From NCBI GenBank assembly GCA_036940085.1, contig JALLBK010000213.1:1-17860 (forward strand): 17,860 bases of DNA. The letters run 5' to 3'. A program made the position numbers and the translations under genes. Position 1 is the first letter of the stretch. Each line of letters opens with the position of its first letter. Shown piece by piece: positions 1 to 8,799 of this stretch. The notes beneath the pieces were generated by a model that was not told the origin of the DNA, did no database searches, and saw nothing but the letters and a program-made list of their open reading frames with translations. Source of the stretch: Discostella pseudostelligera (taxonomy: Eukaryota > Bacillariophyta > Thalassiosirophyceae > Thalassiosirales > Thalassiosiraceae).

Positions 1-46
1 ACCACAATTCGGTACAGTCCATAGATAGGATGACAAGAAAAGCCCC

Positions 47-90
47 ATACATGAACGGGTACCCTTCCATGACCGATACATGAATGGGCA
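47..90. repeat. Short imperfect direct repeat, 29-bp period
   Basis: ATACATGAACGGGTA (47-61) recurs as ATACATGAATGGGCA (76-90) with two mismatches. No function is apparent. Confidence 0.6.
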
Positions 91-124
91 TTTTCCACGT
101 TTTGGTACTAACATAATATGTACC

Positions 125-192
125 GTCTCCCGACATATTGATGCCACGTGTAAGGTTAATGTCTCCCGCCACGAATCGATGCCACGTGTAAG
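125..192. repeat. Direct repeat containing two CACGTG boxes
   Basis: Two copies (125-154 and 161-192) each begin GTCTCCCG and end GATGCCACGTGTAAG. The shared CACGTG hexamers lie at 145-150 and 183-188. CACGTG is the core of G-box/E-box sites for bZIP and bHLH factors. No gene start is visible nearby inside the window, so a regulatory role would have to serve a gene to the left or be incidental. Confidence 0.55.
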
Positions 193-315
193 TAAGTATG
201 TACTTCTTGCACCTTGCACCTGTGTCGCAATCAACATTCTTTGCATCAATCATTTTTTTGAATGGAGCAGTATGGATATTGCTGGAAATAGTATTAAGAT
301 TTATGAATATATTGT

Positions 316-329
316 TGCCTGATCAGGCA
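316..329. repeat. 14-bp perfect palindrome near the protease gene end
   Basis: TGCCTGATCAGGCA is self-complementary and lies 30 bp past the minus-strand stop codon at 359-361. It could fold in the 3' UTR or bind a dimeric protein. With no loop it is not a typical hairpin. Confidence 0.5.
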
Positions 330-358
330 GCATTGCGACCATGTCTCCAAATAATAAC

Positions 359-3300
359 CTACTTGAGGAGCTTCAATGGCTCAACCTCCACCATCATCCC
401 TTCCTTCTCTAGCTTTTCCAGCAAATCATCGGCACTCTTCCTTGCTGCCTTCACTGCCCTTTCTCTCCCACCGGATTCGGCTACGTAAAATTCGTCGACA
501 ACACCAGCACCAAACGAGTGTGCAGACCTCATGGCATTTTCTGCGCGTAACTCATCAAGGCCGGCTACTCTTCGGAGTATTTTTGCCGCCTCTGACTTGT
601 CACAAGAATATCCGTACAGCATGACGCGAAATCCTGCCACGCCGCTATCCTCTTCTGTAGGTGTTGTAGACCGCTGTGGTTCTCCTCCCGTTCTCCCATT
701 ATTTCGTCGTGATGATCGATCGGAAGTATCATCATTATTGTTTCTCACTCGCTTGCTAGTGCCAGTTCCCCCTGCGTCCTTGCTTCGTTTATCTTCCAGC
801 TTTTCCAGAAATGTCTCGCATTCTAATGCTGACACAGCGTAGTTGCCCAATGCTCTTAGATCGGGCCTTACCAAGGCATTGATCGCCAACACTATTCCTT
901 CGCTGTTGACTAGGGGCCCACCAGACATTCCACCCGCCATTGCTGCATCGGTTATGACAAACAATGTCTTTTCAAATGGTCGCGACTTTGATATTTCTGA
1001 CGGCTCCTCTCCTGTCGGTGCATCCATGTAATTAATACCCTTCGTCGTGGCAGACAAAATCCCAGATGTCATCGTGGGACCTTCCACACCCATGGGGTAA
1101 CCAAATGAAAACACAGGACTTCCAATTTCAGATGTCGGCACTCTATCATCGTTGGCCCTATTTGTATCCGTGGAGACATCCTCATTGGTCAATACTAGCG
1201 GAGGAGGGAATGGATAATCATCGTTGTCATCCACAACCGTTTCAACACACAATAATGCCAGGTCACTGCTCAACTTCCGTCCAACTACCGTAGCAGGGTA
1301 CTGCTTGTCGGGATCACCAGGAAATGTCACCGATACCTTCCATCCCGGAGGTGCGACATGCGCCGACGTTAAGATGAAGACGCGATCTTTCATGATATCG
1401 TCATCGTCGTCTTGATCCTCCATTGCTGAATCATCAAACGCCACAACAAACCCTGATCCTTGTGAATTTTCCTTTCGAACACCCTCGGATGTGACGAGTA
1501 CCACCGATGGTCGGACACTCCGTGCAGTCTGCACCGATTGCGGTACGTCGCCCATCACCATGGCATTCGCTTCAATGATTGGTAACATGGGTGTGGGGGG
1601 AGCTGGGCCACCATTGAGTGGAGGTGATCGATCCATAATGGGAGGAGAGGAGCGTGGACCGTAGATCGACGAGAGAGGCACATATTGCGACGAAGTTGAC
1701 GTTGTGCTAGTTGTGGTTCCTCGTCGTTCTCCTCCAGCCTCGACTGGGAACGAGCTTCCACCACCACCACCACCACCACCACCACCACCACCTCCTCCCA
1801 ATTCGGCACGACGTGAATTGGCACGATTGTTCATGGATTTGATTACCTCAGCATCGAAGGATTGTGTCGATCGCTGTGCCATGTCCTTGAGAGACATGCG
1901 TCCAAATGCATTGTCACGGCCAAAGTACGGACCCTGGGCATTGCGGAGAGCGTCAGGATAGACAAAGGGATCCACACCACCCGCGACACCGACACCAGGC
2001 ATCATTCCTCCTCCCATCATCATGCCTCGTTGACCTCCCATGCCAAGTCCGCCACCGCCGCCACCGACACCGAGACGAGCACCGCCACTACTACTACCAC
2101 CACGGCGTACGCTCGATCCACCCCCTCTCCTGTAATAATTGGGATTCATTTGATTGGCACCGTACGGACCTCCCGATCCGGTAATCACACCGGCATAATC
2201 GCCTTGGCCACCTGGTCGCATTCCCCTACCATAGCCAGGTGGAGGAAGCATCGGACCATCGAATGGAGGAGGGCCACCCATCCAATCGAGATCATCGGCG
2301 TAGTAAGACATCCTTAATGCAGATATTTTACTGGAGTGTGCATTATTATTCATCGGGCCCTTCTTGGTGCTGTAAAAGAGAGAGTAGACAAGGGGGAAGG
2401 TGGCGATGAGGTGCATGGATTTGCAAGCATATCAACGAGTCAGAGACGTGTTGCGAACATCAAAACGAGCTATCACTCAGCAGATAATGGAGCATCAAAC
2501 ATGAGCGCCGATGACGATTGTTCTACCCACTGACCAAGATTTGACACGCACCGACCAAATCAAGAACAACAATAACAGCCTCAACATCAGCACAAATGAA
2601 ATCGTTCAGCGACAAGATCTATCTCTAGAATCTTGATTATTATCCACGTGTCTCAACATGAAGTGTATATTTCAGAGAGATTCCCATTGATGGTTATCAT
2701 CTTCATTACGATTTAAAAGTTCGTTTGGCTCTTCATCTCCCGATGTGCAATTCCCCCACAGAGAAAACGTCGATATGAACATAGCTTTGCACCCACTCTC
2801 TCCCTCCCACACGGTAGATCGACCCAAGCAACAAAGCAAAGCAAAGCAAGCAAAATTGTGCATTGAAAACCAGTTACTTACCGCATCAAACTATTTGTAT
2901 TGCAAACTGCATCCGTTGTCTTCTTCCCTCCCGACGATCGTCGAGCAATGGTGTTGGTGGTAGGACTAGGAGGAGTGGCATACATGGGCCCCATTCCACC
3001 TCTGCCATAATATCCACCACCACCACCACCACCACCATAAAATCCATCCTCAAACTCATCCATCATCATTCTCCCTCTTCCACCAACACCAGCACCAGCA
3101 CCAGGCCCATAATAATAGCCACCAATACCACCGCCATTGTACATATTATTATTGCGATCATATCCCGGGGCATAATACATGGTATGATCGGCATCTCGAA
3201 TGGGTACATCATTCCGGACATAGCTCTGACTCCAGACTGGATCGTAGTACGGATTGGTAGGATTGGTGTATATTTTTTCGGTTCTGCGTGGATTTTTCAT

Positions 3301-3960
3301 GCCGGGGTAGGTCGTCCTCCCTCCTCCTCCTCCATAGCCACTACCATACCCGCCGTAGCCATTCGAAGTGCTAGAAGAGTCACGTCGCACACTCTGCGCC
3401 CATCCCGGATCATAATATGGATTGGTCTCAGCATCTCGATAGGGAATAGTCCCGCCCAATTCCGGTGGGATGGGTTGGACTAAGTTATAGCCTTGATTTT
3501 TGCGCCAGTTGGTGGAGGTGTCGTAATAGTTGTTGTTGTTGTTGTTGACATTGCTGGAACTACCCATACCCATACCCATACCCATGCCACCGATGTCCAT
3601 GCCGGGGTTGAAGAAGAAGTCATTATCATTGTTGTTGAAGGAGGCATAGTCGCGTAGCATGTTGTATAGGCATGTCGATGACGACGACGACGACGACGAC
3701 GGCGAGGAGGATGACGACGATGATGAACATGACGGAGATGCAGACCGACGAACAACTGCTGCTTGGGGAAGATGATGGCGCGATGATGGTGTCGACTGCC
3801 ATTGCCATGATGGCTGGTGACAATAATTGCTGAAGCTGACGCTGCCACTGCCATGGCTTGTGAGTGGAAGCGACTGCACTGATGGGGTCAGCAGTACGAG
3901 AAGGGAGGCAAGGCCAACAGCGGCGGCGGGGGGGCCGCGTAGTAGCACCATCATCTTCAT
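359..3960 (-). CDS. Two-exon trypsin/HtrA-like serine protease with ClpS-like C-terminus and sticker-repeat N-terminal region
   Basis: Exons 3960-2882 and 2369-359 join in phase (CG|C) across a GTAAGT...TTTTACAG intron, giving 1029 residues. I see a signal peptide (about 1-30), Ser-rich stretch (78-95), and a disordered Gly/Tyr/Asn region with three related repeats near 172, 230 and 252 (pattern [IV]PxRDA...YYxPG[WY] or NPYYDPxW). A second Gly-rich part with a 14-Gly run follows. The S1-family domain (about 640-880) has TSAHV (H697), SSDLALL (D729) and GMSGGP (S842), so the triad is complete. No PDZ domain follows; residues 937-1029 instead resemble the ClpS adaptor fold. The ClpS His is kept (AHSFG) but the acidic NDD substrate loop is replaced by YGYS. 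Leu follows the predicted signal cleavage, so plastid import or secretion are both possible. Substrate unknown. Two TTCCCGCC elements lie 131-194 bp upstream. The main doubt is whether the exons belong to one transcript. Confidence 0.75.
2370..2881 (-). other. Predicted 512-nt intron of the protease gene
   Basis: The donor GCG|GTAAGT (exon ends at 2882) and an acceptor with a long pyrimidine tract, CTCTCTTTTACAG|C (exon starts at 2369), are both strong, and the reading phase is kept. I looked for an independent first exon with its own signal peptide here. The one short Met-initiated frame (2863-2672) has no strong donor. A CACGTG box sits at 2645-2650. Confidence 0.7.
3562..3585 (-). repeat. 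Hexanucleotide tandem repeat (ACCCAT)4 coding Met-Gly
   Basis: Four perfect ACCCAT units on the plus strand read as ATGGGT on the coding strand. They produce an alternating Met-Gly tract near residue 130 of the protease N-terminal region. Such a tract is likely to vary in length between strains. Confidence 0.85.
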
Positions 3961-4090
3961 GGTGAAGATGGGTGCCTCTGGCTAGCTGTGGCAATGTATG
4001 GGTCTGCGATCTTTGTCTTTGTGGCGGTGGTTGGTGCACCACATCAGTCCACTGCTTGCTTCGTCTTCGTGCGTTGTGTGTGGGCGGAGC

Positions 4091-4164
4091 TTCCCGCCAT
4101 ATCGACGCGTCCTTCCGTCGCTCATCCTACGCACTCGCGCGTGGTGGAGTGCCTTCCCGCCAAA
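4091..4164 (-). promoter_or_regulatory. Pair of E2F-like TTCCCGCC elements upstream of the protease gene
   Basis: TTCCCGCCA at 4091-4099 and TTCCCGCCAAA at 4154-4164, same orientation, 63 bp apart and 131-194 bp upstream of the ATG at 3960. The second copy resembles the textbook E2F/DP consensus. Binding is inferred from the motif only. Confidence 0.55.
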
Positions 4165-5531
4165 CGACGACGAAGATCAACACCATGACCATGAGCGCCG
4201 CCGCCACCGCCACCGTCCTCTACGCCATACGAACACATCCTCCTGCAATGATGGGGCACGATATTACATCTAGATGAAGATAGAGCTTATCAACGATTAA
4301 ATCGCGGTAAATGTTCAATGTCGACATATTATCAATTCAATGACGATTAACAAGTCAGAGTCAGCGACCAACGATAACGACAACAACAATTCCATGCTGA
4401 ATGGCAGAGCAATGGAGGGTCAAGGGATATATTGCGCGGTAATGTTGTGGTTGTGAAGGTGATGCATGGAATGCTGATCACAAACGCAACATCATTTCAC
4501 AATTCACTGAAGTGGGCGCGGGGTATGAAGCAACAATAATCACTAGATATGTCCACAGATCACTCCGAGCTGAGCTGCACCTGTATACTGCACTGCACTG
4601 CACTTACACTTGCATCTGCGCGCAATAATTGATCAGGTCAGCCAGCCAGCCAAACCGAACACCCGACCGCGACGATACAATGATTATTTGCAAGGCAACA
4701 CCAACACCGCAGGACAAGAAGTGATTACATTGGTGAAATTTCAGAGCTCGCGCTCATCATCAGCATCATGAGGTGTGATGTGTTGACTGCCAATGGCAAT
4801 CGACAACTCATTTTCTCAATGGTAACGAGTACAGAGATATATGTGGATCGACCAGTCGGCAATGTGCGGCGGCGGCGGTGGCTGCGTATTGTTGGCGTGC
4901 GCCTCGATTTTCGTTCCGCATATCATGTTGAGGCGATGATTAGGTGCTGTCGCCGTTGATGGTCCCGCGATTTTGGAATTGGCAAAGCGGCCACTGAGTT
5001 TGAAGGAGGATTGCAGCATGTATCATCTTCTTTGGTGAAGAATTGTTGTCGATAGTATACATGTGGAATGTGGGCTGTAGCCTCAAGGAAGTAGGAGACC
5101 ATGCAAAAGGACGAGGCAGCGTTGACGGGTGGGCGGGGGCATGCATTCGATGCTCTGTCGCCTGTTGAGTTCCCGATCGAGAGATCGATCGATATATTAG
5201 TGTGTGCCCTGAACGTCGCAACCAACCGAACAAGCTCGGCGCAATCAAGGACGGTTCATCCAACGCAGAGCAGCAGCCAATCTGATGATGCAAACTTTCA
5301 TGTCTCGGAACGCGAGCGCATCCACAGCAGGATTTAACAAAATGAATTTTTACATATTTTACGTCTCCTGCCAAGCATATTGCATTCACATCCAATGAAT
5401 TCCTTTTATCGGTCCACCCACACTCCAAACAGTTGATAGATTGAACAACCGAAGAATAGTCGTGTGACCATTCATTTCAACTCGTTCATGATCTCTGATC
5501 TCTGAGAACAATATTTCCCTCTACTCACAAG

Positions 5532-5637
5532 TTCGAATTGTCACCATTCCTCTCACCCACCCCATCATTCCGAAGCCATGTTCGAATTCGCACCGTTCCT
5601 TTCACCTACGATACCCCTACCCCATCATTCCGAAGCC
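5532..5637. repeat. Tandem duplicated block in the 3' flank of the nine-exon gene
   Basis: Copy 1 (5532-5577) and copy 2 (5581-5637) both start TTCGAATT and both end with the identical ACCCCATCATTCCGAAGCC. Copy 2 carries about 11 extra bases in the middle. The block begins 12 bases beyond the stop codon, so it is probably in the 3' UTR. Confidence 0.75.
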
Positions 5638-5648
5638 GAAAAGATTGC

Positions 5649-7868
5649 TTAATAATATCCTCGTCCGTAGTAACCTCCATAGCCTCCTCCGTAGCCGTAC
5701 TGTTATAGATCCATATTAAAGAACCAGTAAGAGAGTTGGTTAGAAGGACGAAAAAGGACATTGTCTCAAAACCTGACAACATGGCGGCCTGTGCATGTGT
5801 GTAAGATATGTATTTTATTGTTCTCTCTCTCTCTCCGCCCTCCCTGTCGGTACAACAATATTCCTTCCTTTCACAAAATTCCAACCTAGTCAAGAGCACA
5901 ACATATTCCTCCGTTTAGTATCCGCTGCCACTTACGTTGGGGTAGTAGTCCCTGGAGTACCTGCGACGAGCACGCCATTCCCTAGTCTCGGGGTAGTTGT
6001 TCATGTTTGAGTAACCGAGTCCGTAGCTGTGAGATCGGGACGTGAAATTGGAGGAGTGGCGAGGAGTATCATTAATATTGCGAACTTACATTAGTATATT
6101 GATTGGGGTAGGGAATACGATGACGACGATGATATTGATGCTTTAGAGATGACCCAAAGAAGACTCACCCGTTGCCATATCCTCCGTATCCTCCGCCGTA
6201 TCCTCCGCCGTATCCTCCATAACCGTAACCACCTCCGTAACCTCCGTATCCCTGAAAGAGCAGGTAGAATAAGCAAAAAAGTGAGCAAAATTTGCCAAAA
6301 CAATCATTCCAATGCATCACTCGTTTGGCACATGAAGAAAACTCACACCCATTCCGTAGCCACCATAACCGCCATACTGGTAAATGAAAAAGGTGTCGAA
6401 CATGAAAGAGCCGTGAGCGCACGAAAATGAGGCCACTCAGCATAGATAATGCATCAATGAGGAAGTGAACATAACCCCGATAGGTCTCTCAAATGGCACT
6501 TACACCTCCCCTGCCGTAGCCTCCAGACTATAAGGCACAACGATGGGAGTGAGCAAGTTGATTTCATGTGCGATGTTGCATTGCAACATATAATTTGAGA
6601 CACTTACGCGTCCATAGCCACCGCCATAGCCGCCATAGCCGCCTCCGTAATCACCACCGTATCCACCTGTTGTTTTAGAAGTAAAACGAACAACAACGGT
6701 ATGTTGCAATAAAATGTGTGTTAGACTCAATGTGTGCATTTCGAAGAACCGACTCTAATCCGAGAGGTCTGTGGCCTGTCTATATTGAATTGAAGCAGAT
6801 TATACTTCCACGAGGAAAAGGCCAAACAAACTCACCACGCCCATATCGTCGACCGTACCCTCCTCCGTCTGGAAAAGAGAAGTTGCAAACATCGTCATCA
6901 TAATAATCATTGTCATCGGAAGAAATAATTGGTTGCAAATTCAACGAAGAGATGATGATTAGCAAATTGTTTGTTTAATCATCCAAAACGAAGAGCAGAG
7001 AGGCAAAGACTGGCATGACGGAGGATATATCTAAAGTAACAAAACTAACTACTTACATCCACGGTTATAAGTGGTCATGGGCAACGACCAATCATCGCGC
7101 CACACATCACTGCCAGAAAGGACGGGGTAGGACGAAACATCGCGGGAGGGGATGTCACGGCGTAGAGCAAGGCCGCCTCTGGGGTTAGATTTTTAAATTG
7201 ATGAAGTAGTAATGATAATAGCAACAGGTTAATTGACATGTTGTAGGCAGAGATTGTCGCGTTGGTGAAGTACAATCGAGAATCAAATGGCAAATGGAAT
7301 GAAAAAAGCAGCCAAACCATCCCACATCAACAAATGTACTGAATTTATCATCCAAACAAACAGAAGGGAAAGAGAAGGCTCCTACACGACACCCCCATGT
7401 AGGCCATCGTGCCTCAAATCCGCTACCTGCCAAACACAGTGCATGACAATACTGCCTCAACAGAAAGCACACATCATGTGCAGCACCCTCTCTGTCTGAC
7501 ATTTTCAACGCATCAAAACAACAAGACGAGCTAGCTACTCACCCATAGCCGCCACCATATCCACCACCACCACGACGATATCCCGAACGATAAGGTCCAT
7601 ATCCACCACCGCCCCCCATGCCACCATACCCGCCATATCCATAATCGCCATCCCAAACATCATTCCAATTGGCATATTCGCGCAATGCGTTGTGAAGTAC
7701 AAGCGGGCTGTCGTTGTTGTTGCTGTTGCTGATGTCTTTGTTGTTGTTGCGTGAAAGCGGTGACACCATGGCCTTGCCCACCGATGATGCGGGGCATTGT
7801 TGAAGGAATGCGTTGGTGAACGCCACGAGAGATGCGAGGAGGATGGCGACGGAGGTGGCAGTCTTCAT
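5649..7868 (-). CDS. Nine-exon Gly/Tyr-rich (GGY-repeat) protein with plastid-type or secretory presequence
   Basis: Exons, in transcript order: 7868-7543, 7178-7057, 6868-6836, 6666-6608, 6527-6504, 6376-6347, 6251-6169, 6026-5936, 5699-5649. All eight introns are GT-AG with GTAAGT or GTGAGT donors. The exons sum to 819 nt, keep one frame and end in TAA, giving 272 residues. A signal peptide (1-20, ending FTNA) is followed by F21, which fits the diatom ASAFAP plastid motif. Next come an Asn/Ser-rich stretch, the motif ALREYANW, and a GGYGGY region. Exon 2 adds a hydrophilic segment starting LALRRDIPSRD and containing DVWRDDW. Exon 8 adds an Arg/Tyr-rich patch (EWRARRRYSRDYY). Exons 3, 5 and 6 are only 33, 24 and 30 nt and could be skipped in frame. 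Function unknown; a cell-wall, adhesive or plastid scaffold protein are possibilities. The exon structure is better supported than any role. Confidence 0.85.
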
Positions 7869-7901
7869 GATTGCTATTCTACTGAGTTGCTATTACTGTT
7901 A

Positions 7902-7925
7902 CTGCTGCTGCTGCTGCTGCTGCTG
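7902..7925 (-). repeat. (CAG)8 tract upstream of the nine-exon gene start
   Basis: Eight CTG units on the plus strand, that is CAG in the transcript sense, lie 34-57 nt before the ATG at 7868. The tract is probably in the 5' UTR and prone to length change. Confidence 0.8.
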
Positions 7926-8191
7926 TATCAATATTCAATGGAGAGATTCTATTGCTGCTCTAGCGAAAGAAGATGGTAGAGGGCTACTGTGGCGGCGGCG
8001 ACGGCAACGACGATCGACGACAGCGGCGGCGCAAGCTGCAATATTCGCGGCAAAGAGGAGATCGACGATGGCGATGTCTCTTCGTAAAGTTGTTCGCCAC
8101 ACACGTCAACATCAACAGTAGCAGCAAAAAGCATGCAGCTGCTTGCTGCTTGTGACCGATATGTTGTTGTTATGTGCGGCGACTGTTCTGA

Positions 8192-8301
8192 TGACGTGGT
8201 TCTGACAGCAGACAACACGCATATCTTGCGATGACGTAAGTCAACTGAGTTCCCGCCATTTTCGTAAAGACATTTCCCGCCGTCTTTACTGCCACGTGGC
8301 A
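8192..8301 (-). promoter_or_regulatory. Cluster of TGACGT, TTCCCGCC and palindromic G-box sites
   Basis: Within 110 bp lie TGACGT at 8192-8197 and 8232-8237, TTCCCGCC at 8250-8257 and 8274-8281, and the perfect 12-bp palindrome TGCCACGTGGCA at 8290-8301. TGACGT is a CRE-type bZIP core; related elements mediate CO2/cAMP and light responses in diatoms. CACGTG is a G-box. The cluster sits 324-433 bp upstream of the start at 7868. Occupancy is inferred from the motifs only. Confidence 0.5.
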
Positions 8302-8799
8302 GATCTTTCGAGTCGAGTCGTCAAGGATCGCTGCACCTCGACCTAGAGGTAGCTGCACCACTGCATTCACCATGACCATGACCATGATCGCCGCCGTCGA
8401 TGCTCGACGCCATGCCCCATAGGGCACATTCATTTGCAATTATGGGTATGCCATTAGAGGCCAAGATAGCCAATCGCCTTAGCTTTGCAATTACGCCGCT
8501 ACAATTTGCTCTTTTTGGTTGGTTCCCAGTCGGCGATCGTCGAACCCAACTGCAGTCTGCAGTGCGGGTCACCTCTGGACAAACACAATGATGATGTCGT
8601 TCGTAGCGATGGTGACGCGATTCAGAGAAATATGATGTAGTGATGATGTGACATTAGCAAATTGTCATTCAGTTTAAGGATAAAGGGTTCGATAACAGCT
8701 GTACGAGTCGTTCTCAGCACTCGTCACATCAACTTGCATGCATCCATATATTATATGTACTTCTTGTTACATTGTACACCCAATGCAACATATACGTTC

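Larger units (their letters stand above)
1..358. other. Non-coding 3' flank of the protease gene, with short repeats
   Basis: No convincing gene. Reading frames here are short and resemble no family I know. The stretch holds a 15-bp near-repeat with 29-bp period, a longer direct repeat carrying two CACGTG boxes, and a 14-bp palindrome just beyond the protease stop codon; these are listed separately. It probably includes the 3' UTR of the minus-strand gene ending at 359. Confidence 0.6.
3961..5648. other. Intergenic region: protease promoter and 3' flank of the nine-exon gene
   Basis: About 1.7 kb without a convincing gene. The longest frame (5428-4940, minus) is Cys/Ser-rich and low in family resemblance, and I treat it as chance. 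The left end holds two TTCCCGCC elements expected to belong to the minus-strand gene starting at 3960. A small TGCAC tandem lies near 4590-4605, and the right end holds a duplicated block next to the 3' end of the nine-exon gene. Confidence 0.6.
7869..8799. other. Intergenic region: promoter of the nine-exon gene and 3' flank of the TSP3-repeat gene
   Basis: No convincing gene; frames up to about 100 codons are low-complexity or unrecognised. The region holds the likely 5' UTR and promoter of the minus-strand gene starting at 7868: a (CAG)8 tract just upstream of the ATG and a cluster of candidate factor sites at 8192-8301. Confidence 0.6.

Noticed and set aside
1757..1796. CAC/CCA repeat as a possible CRISPR-like or satellite array
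   Set aside because: It is a simple trinucleotide run coding for 14 Gly in the protease gene, without spacers.
1862..2317. 151-codon plus-strand frame rich in Thr, Ser and His
   Set aside because: It is the antisense shadow of the Gly-rich coding sequence of the protease gene.
2672..2863. Possible independent first exon for the protease (63-codon minus-strand frame beginning with a hydrophobic stretch)
   Set aside because: No strong GT donor in the right phase after it, whereas the donor at 2881/2882 is consensus and in phase with the protease acceptor.
3348..3357. Further CCCGCC occurrences inside coding DNA, such as near 3348, 3450 and 7628
   Set aside because: They lack the TT prefix of the TTCCCGCC element and are explained by Gly codons on the coding strand.
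2863..3483. 206-codon plus-strand frame rich in Thr, Ser and Ile
   Set aside because: Antisense shadow of the repeat-rich exon 1 of the protease gene; low complexity only.
4940..5428. 162-codon minus-strand frame in the intergenic region
   Set aside because: No signal peptide, domain or family resemblance, mixed composition with overlapping frames on both strands, and no clear splice partners; most likely chance.
7185..7508. Small plus- and minus-strand frames inside the first intron of the nine-exon gene
   Set aside because: The intron boundaries and phase fit well, and the frames show no conserved features.
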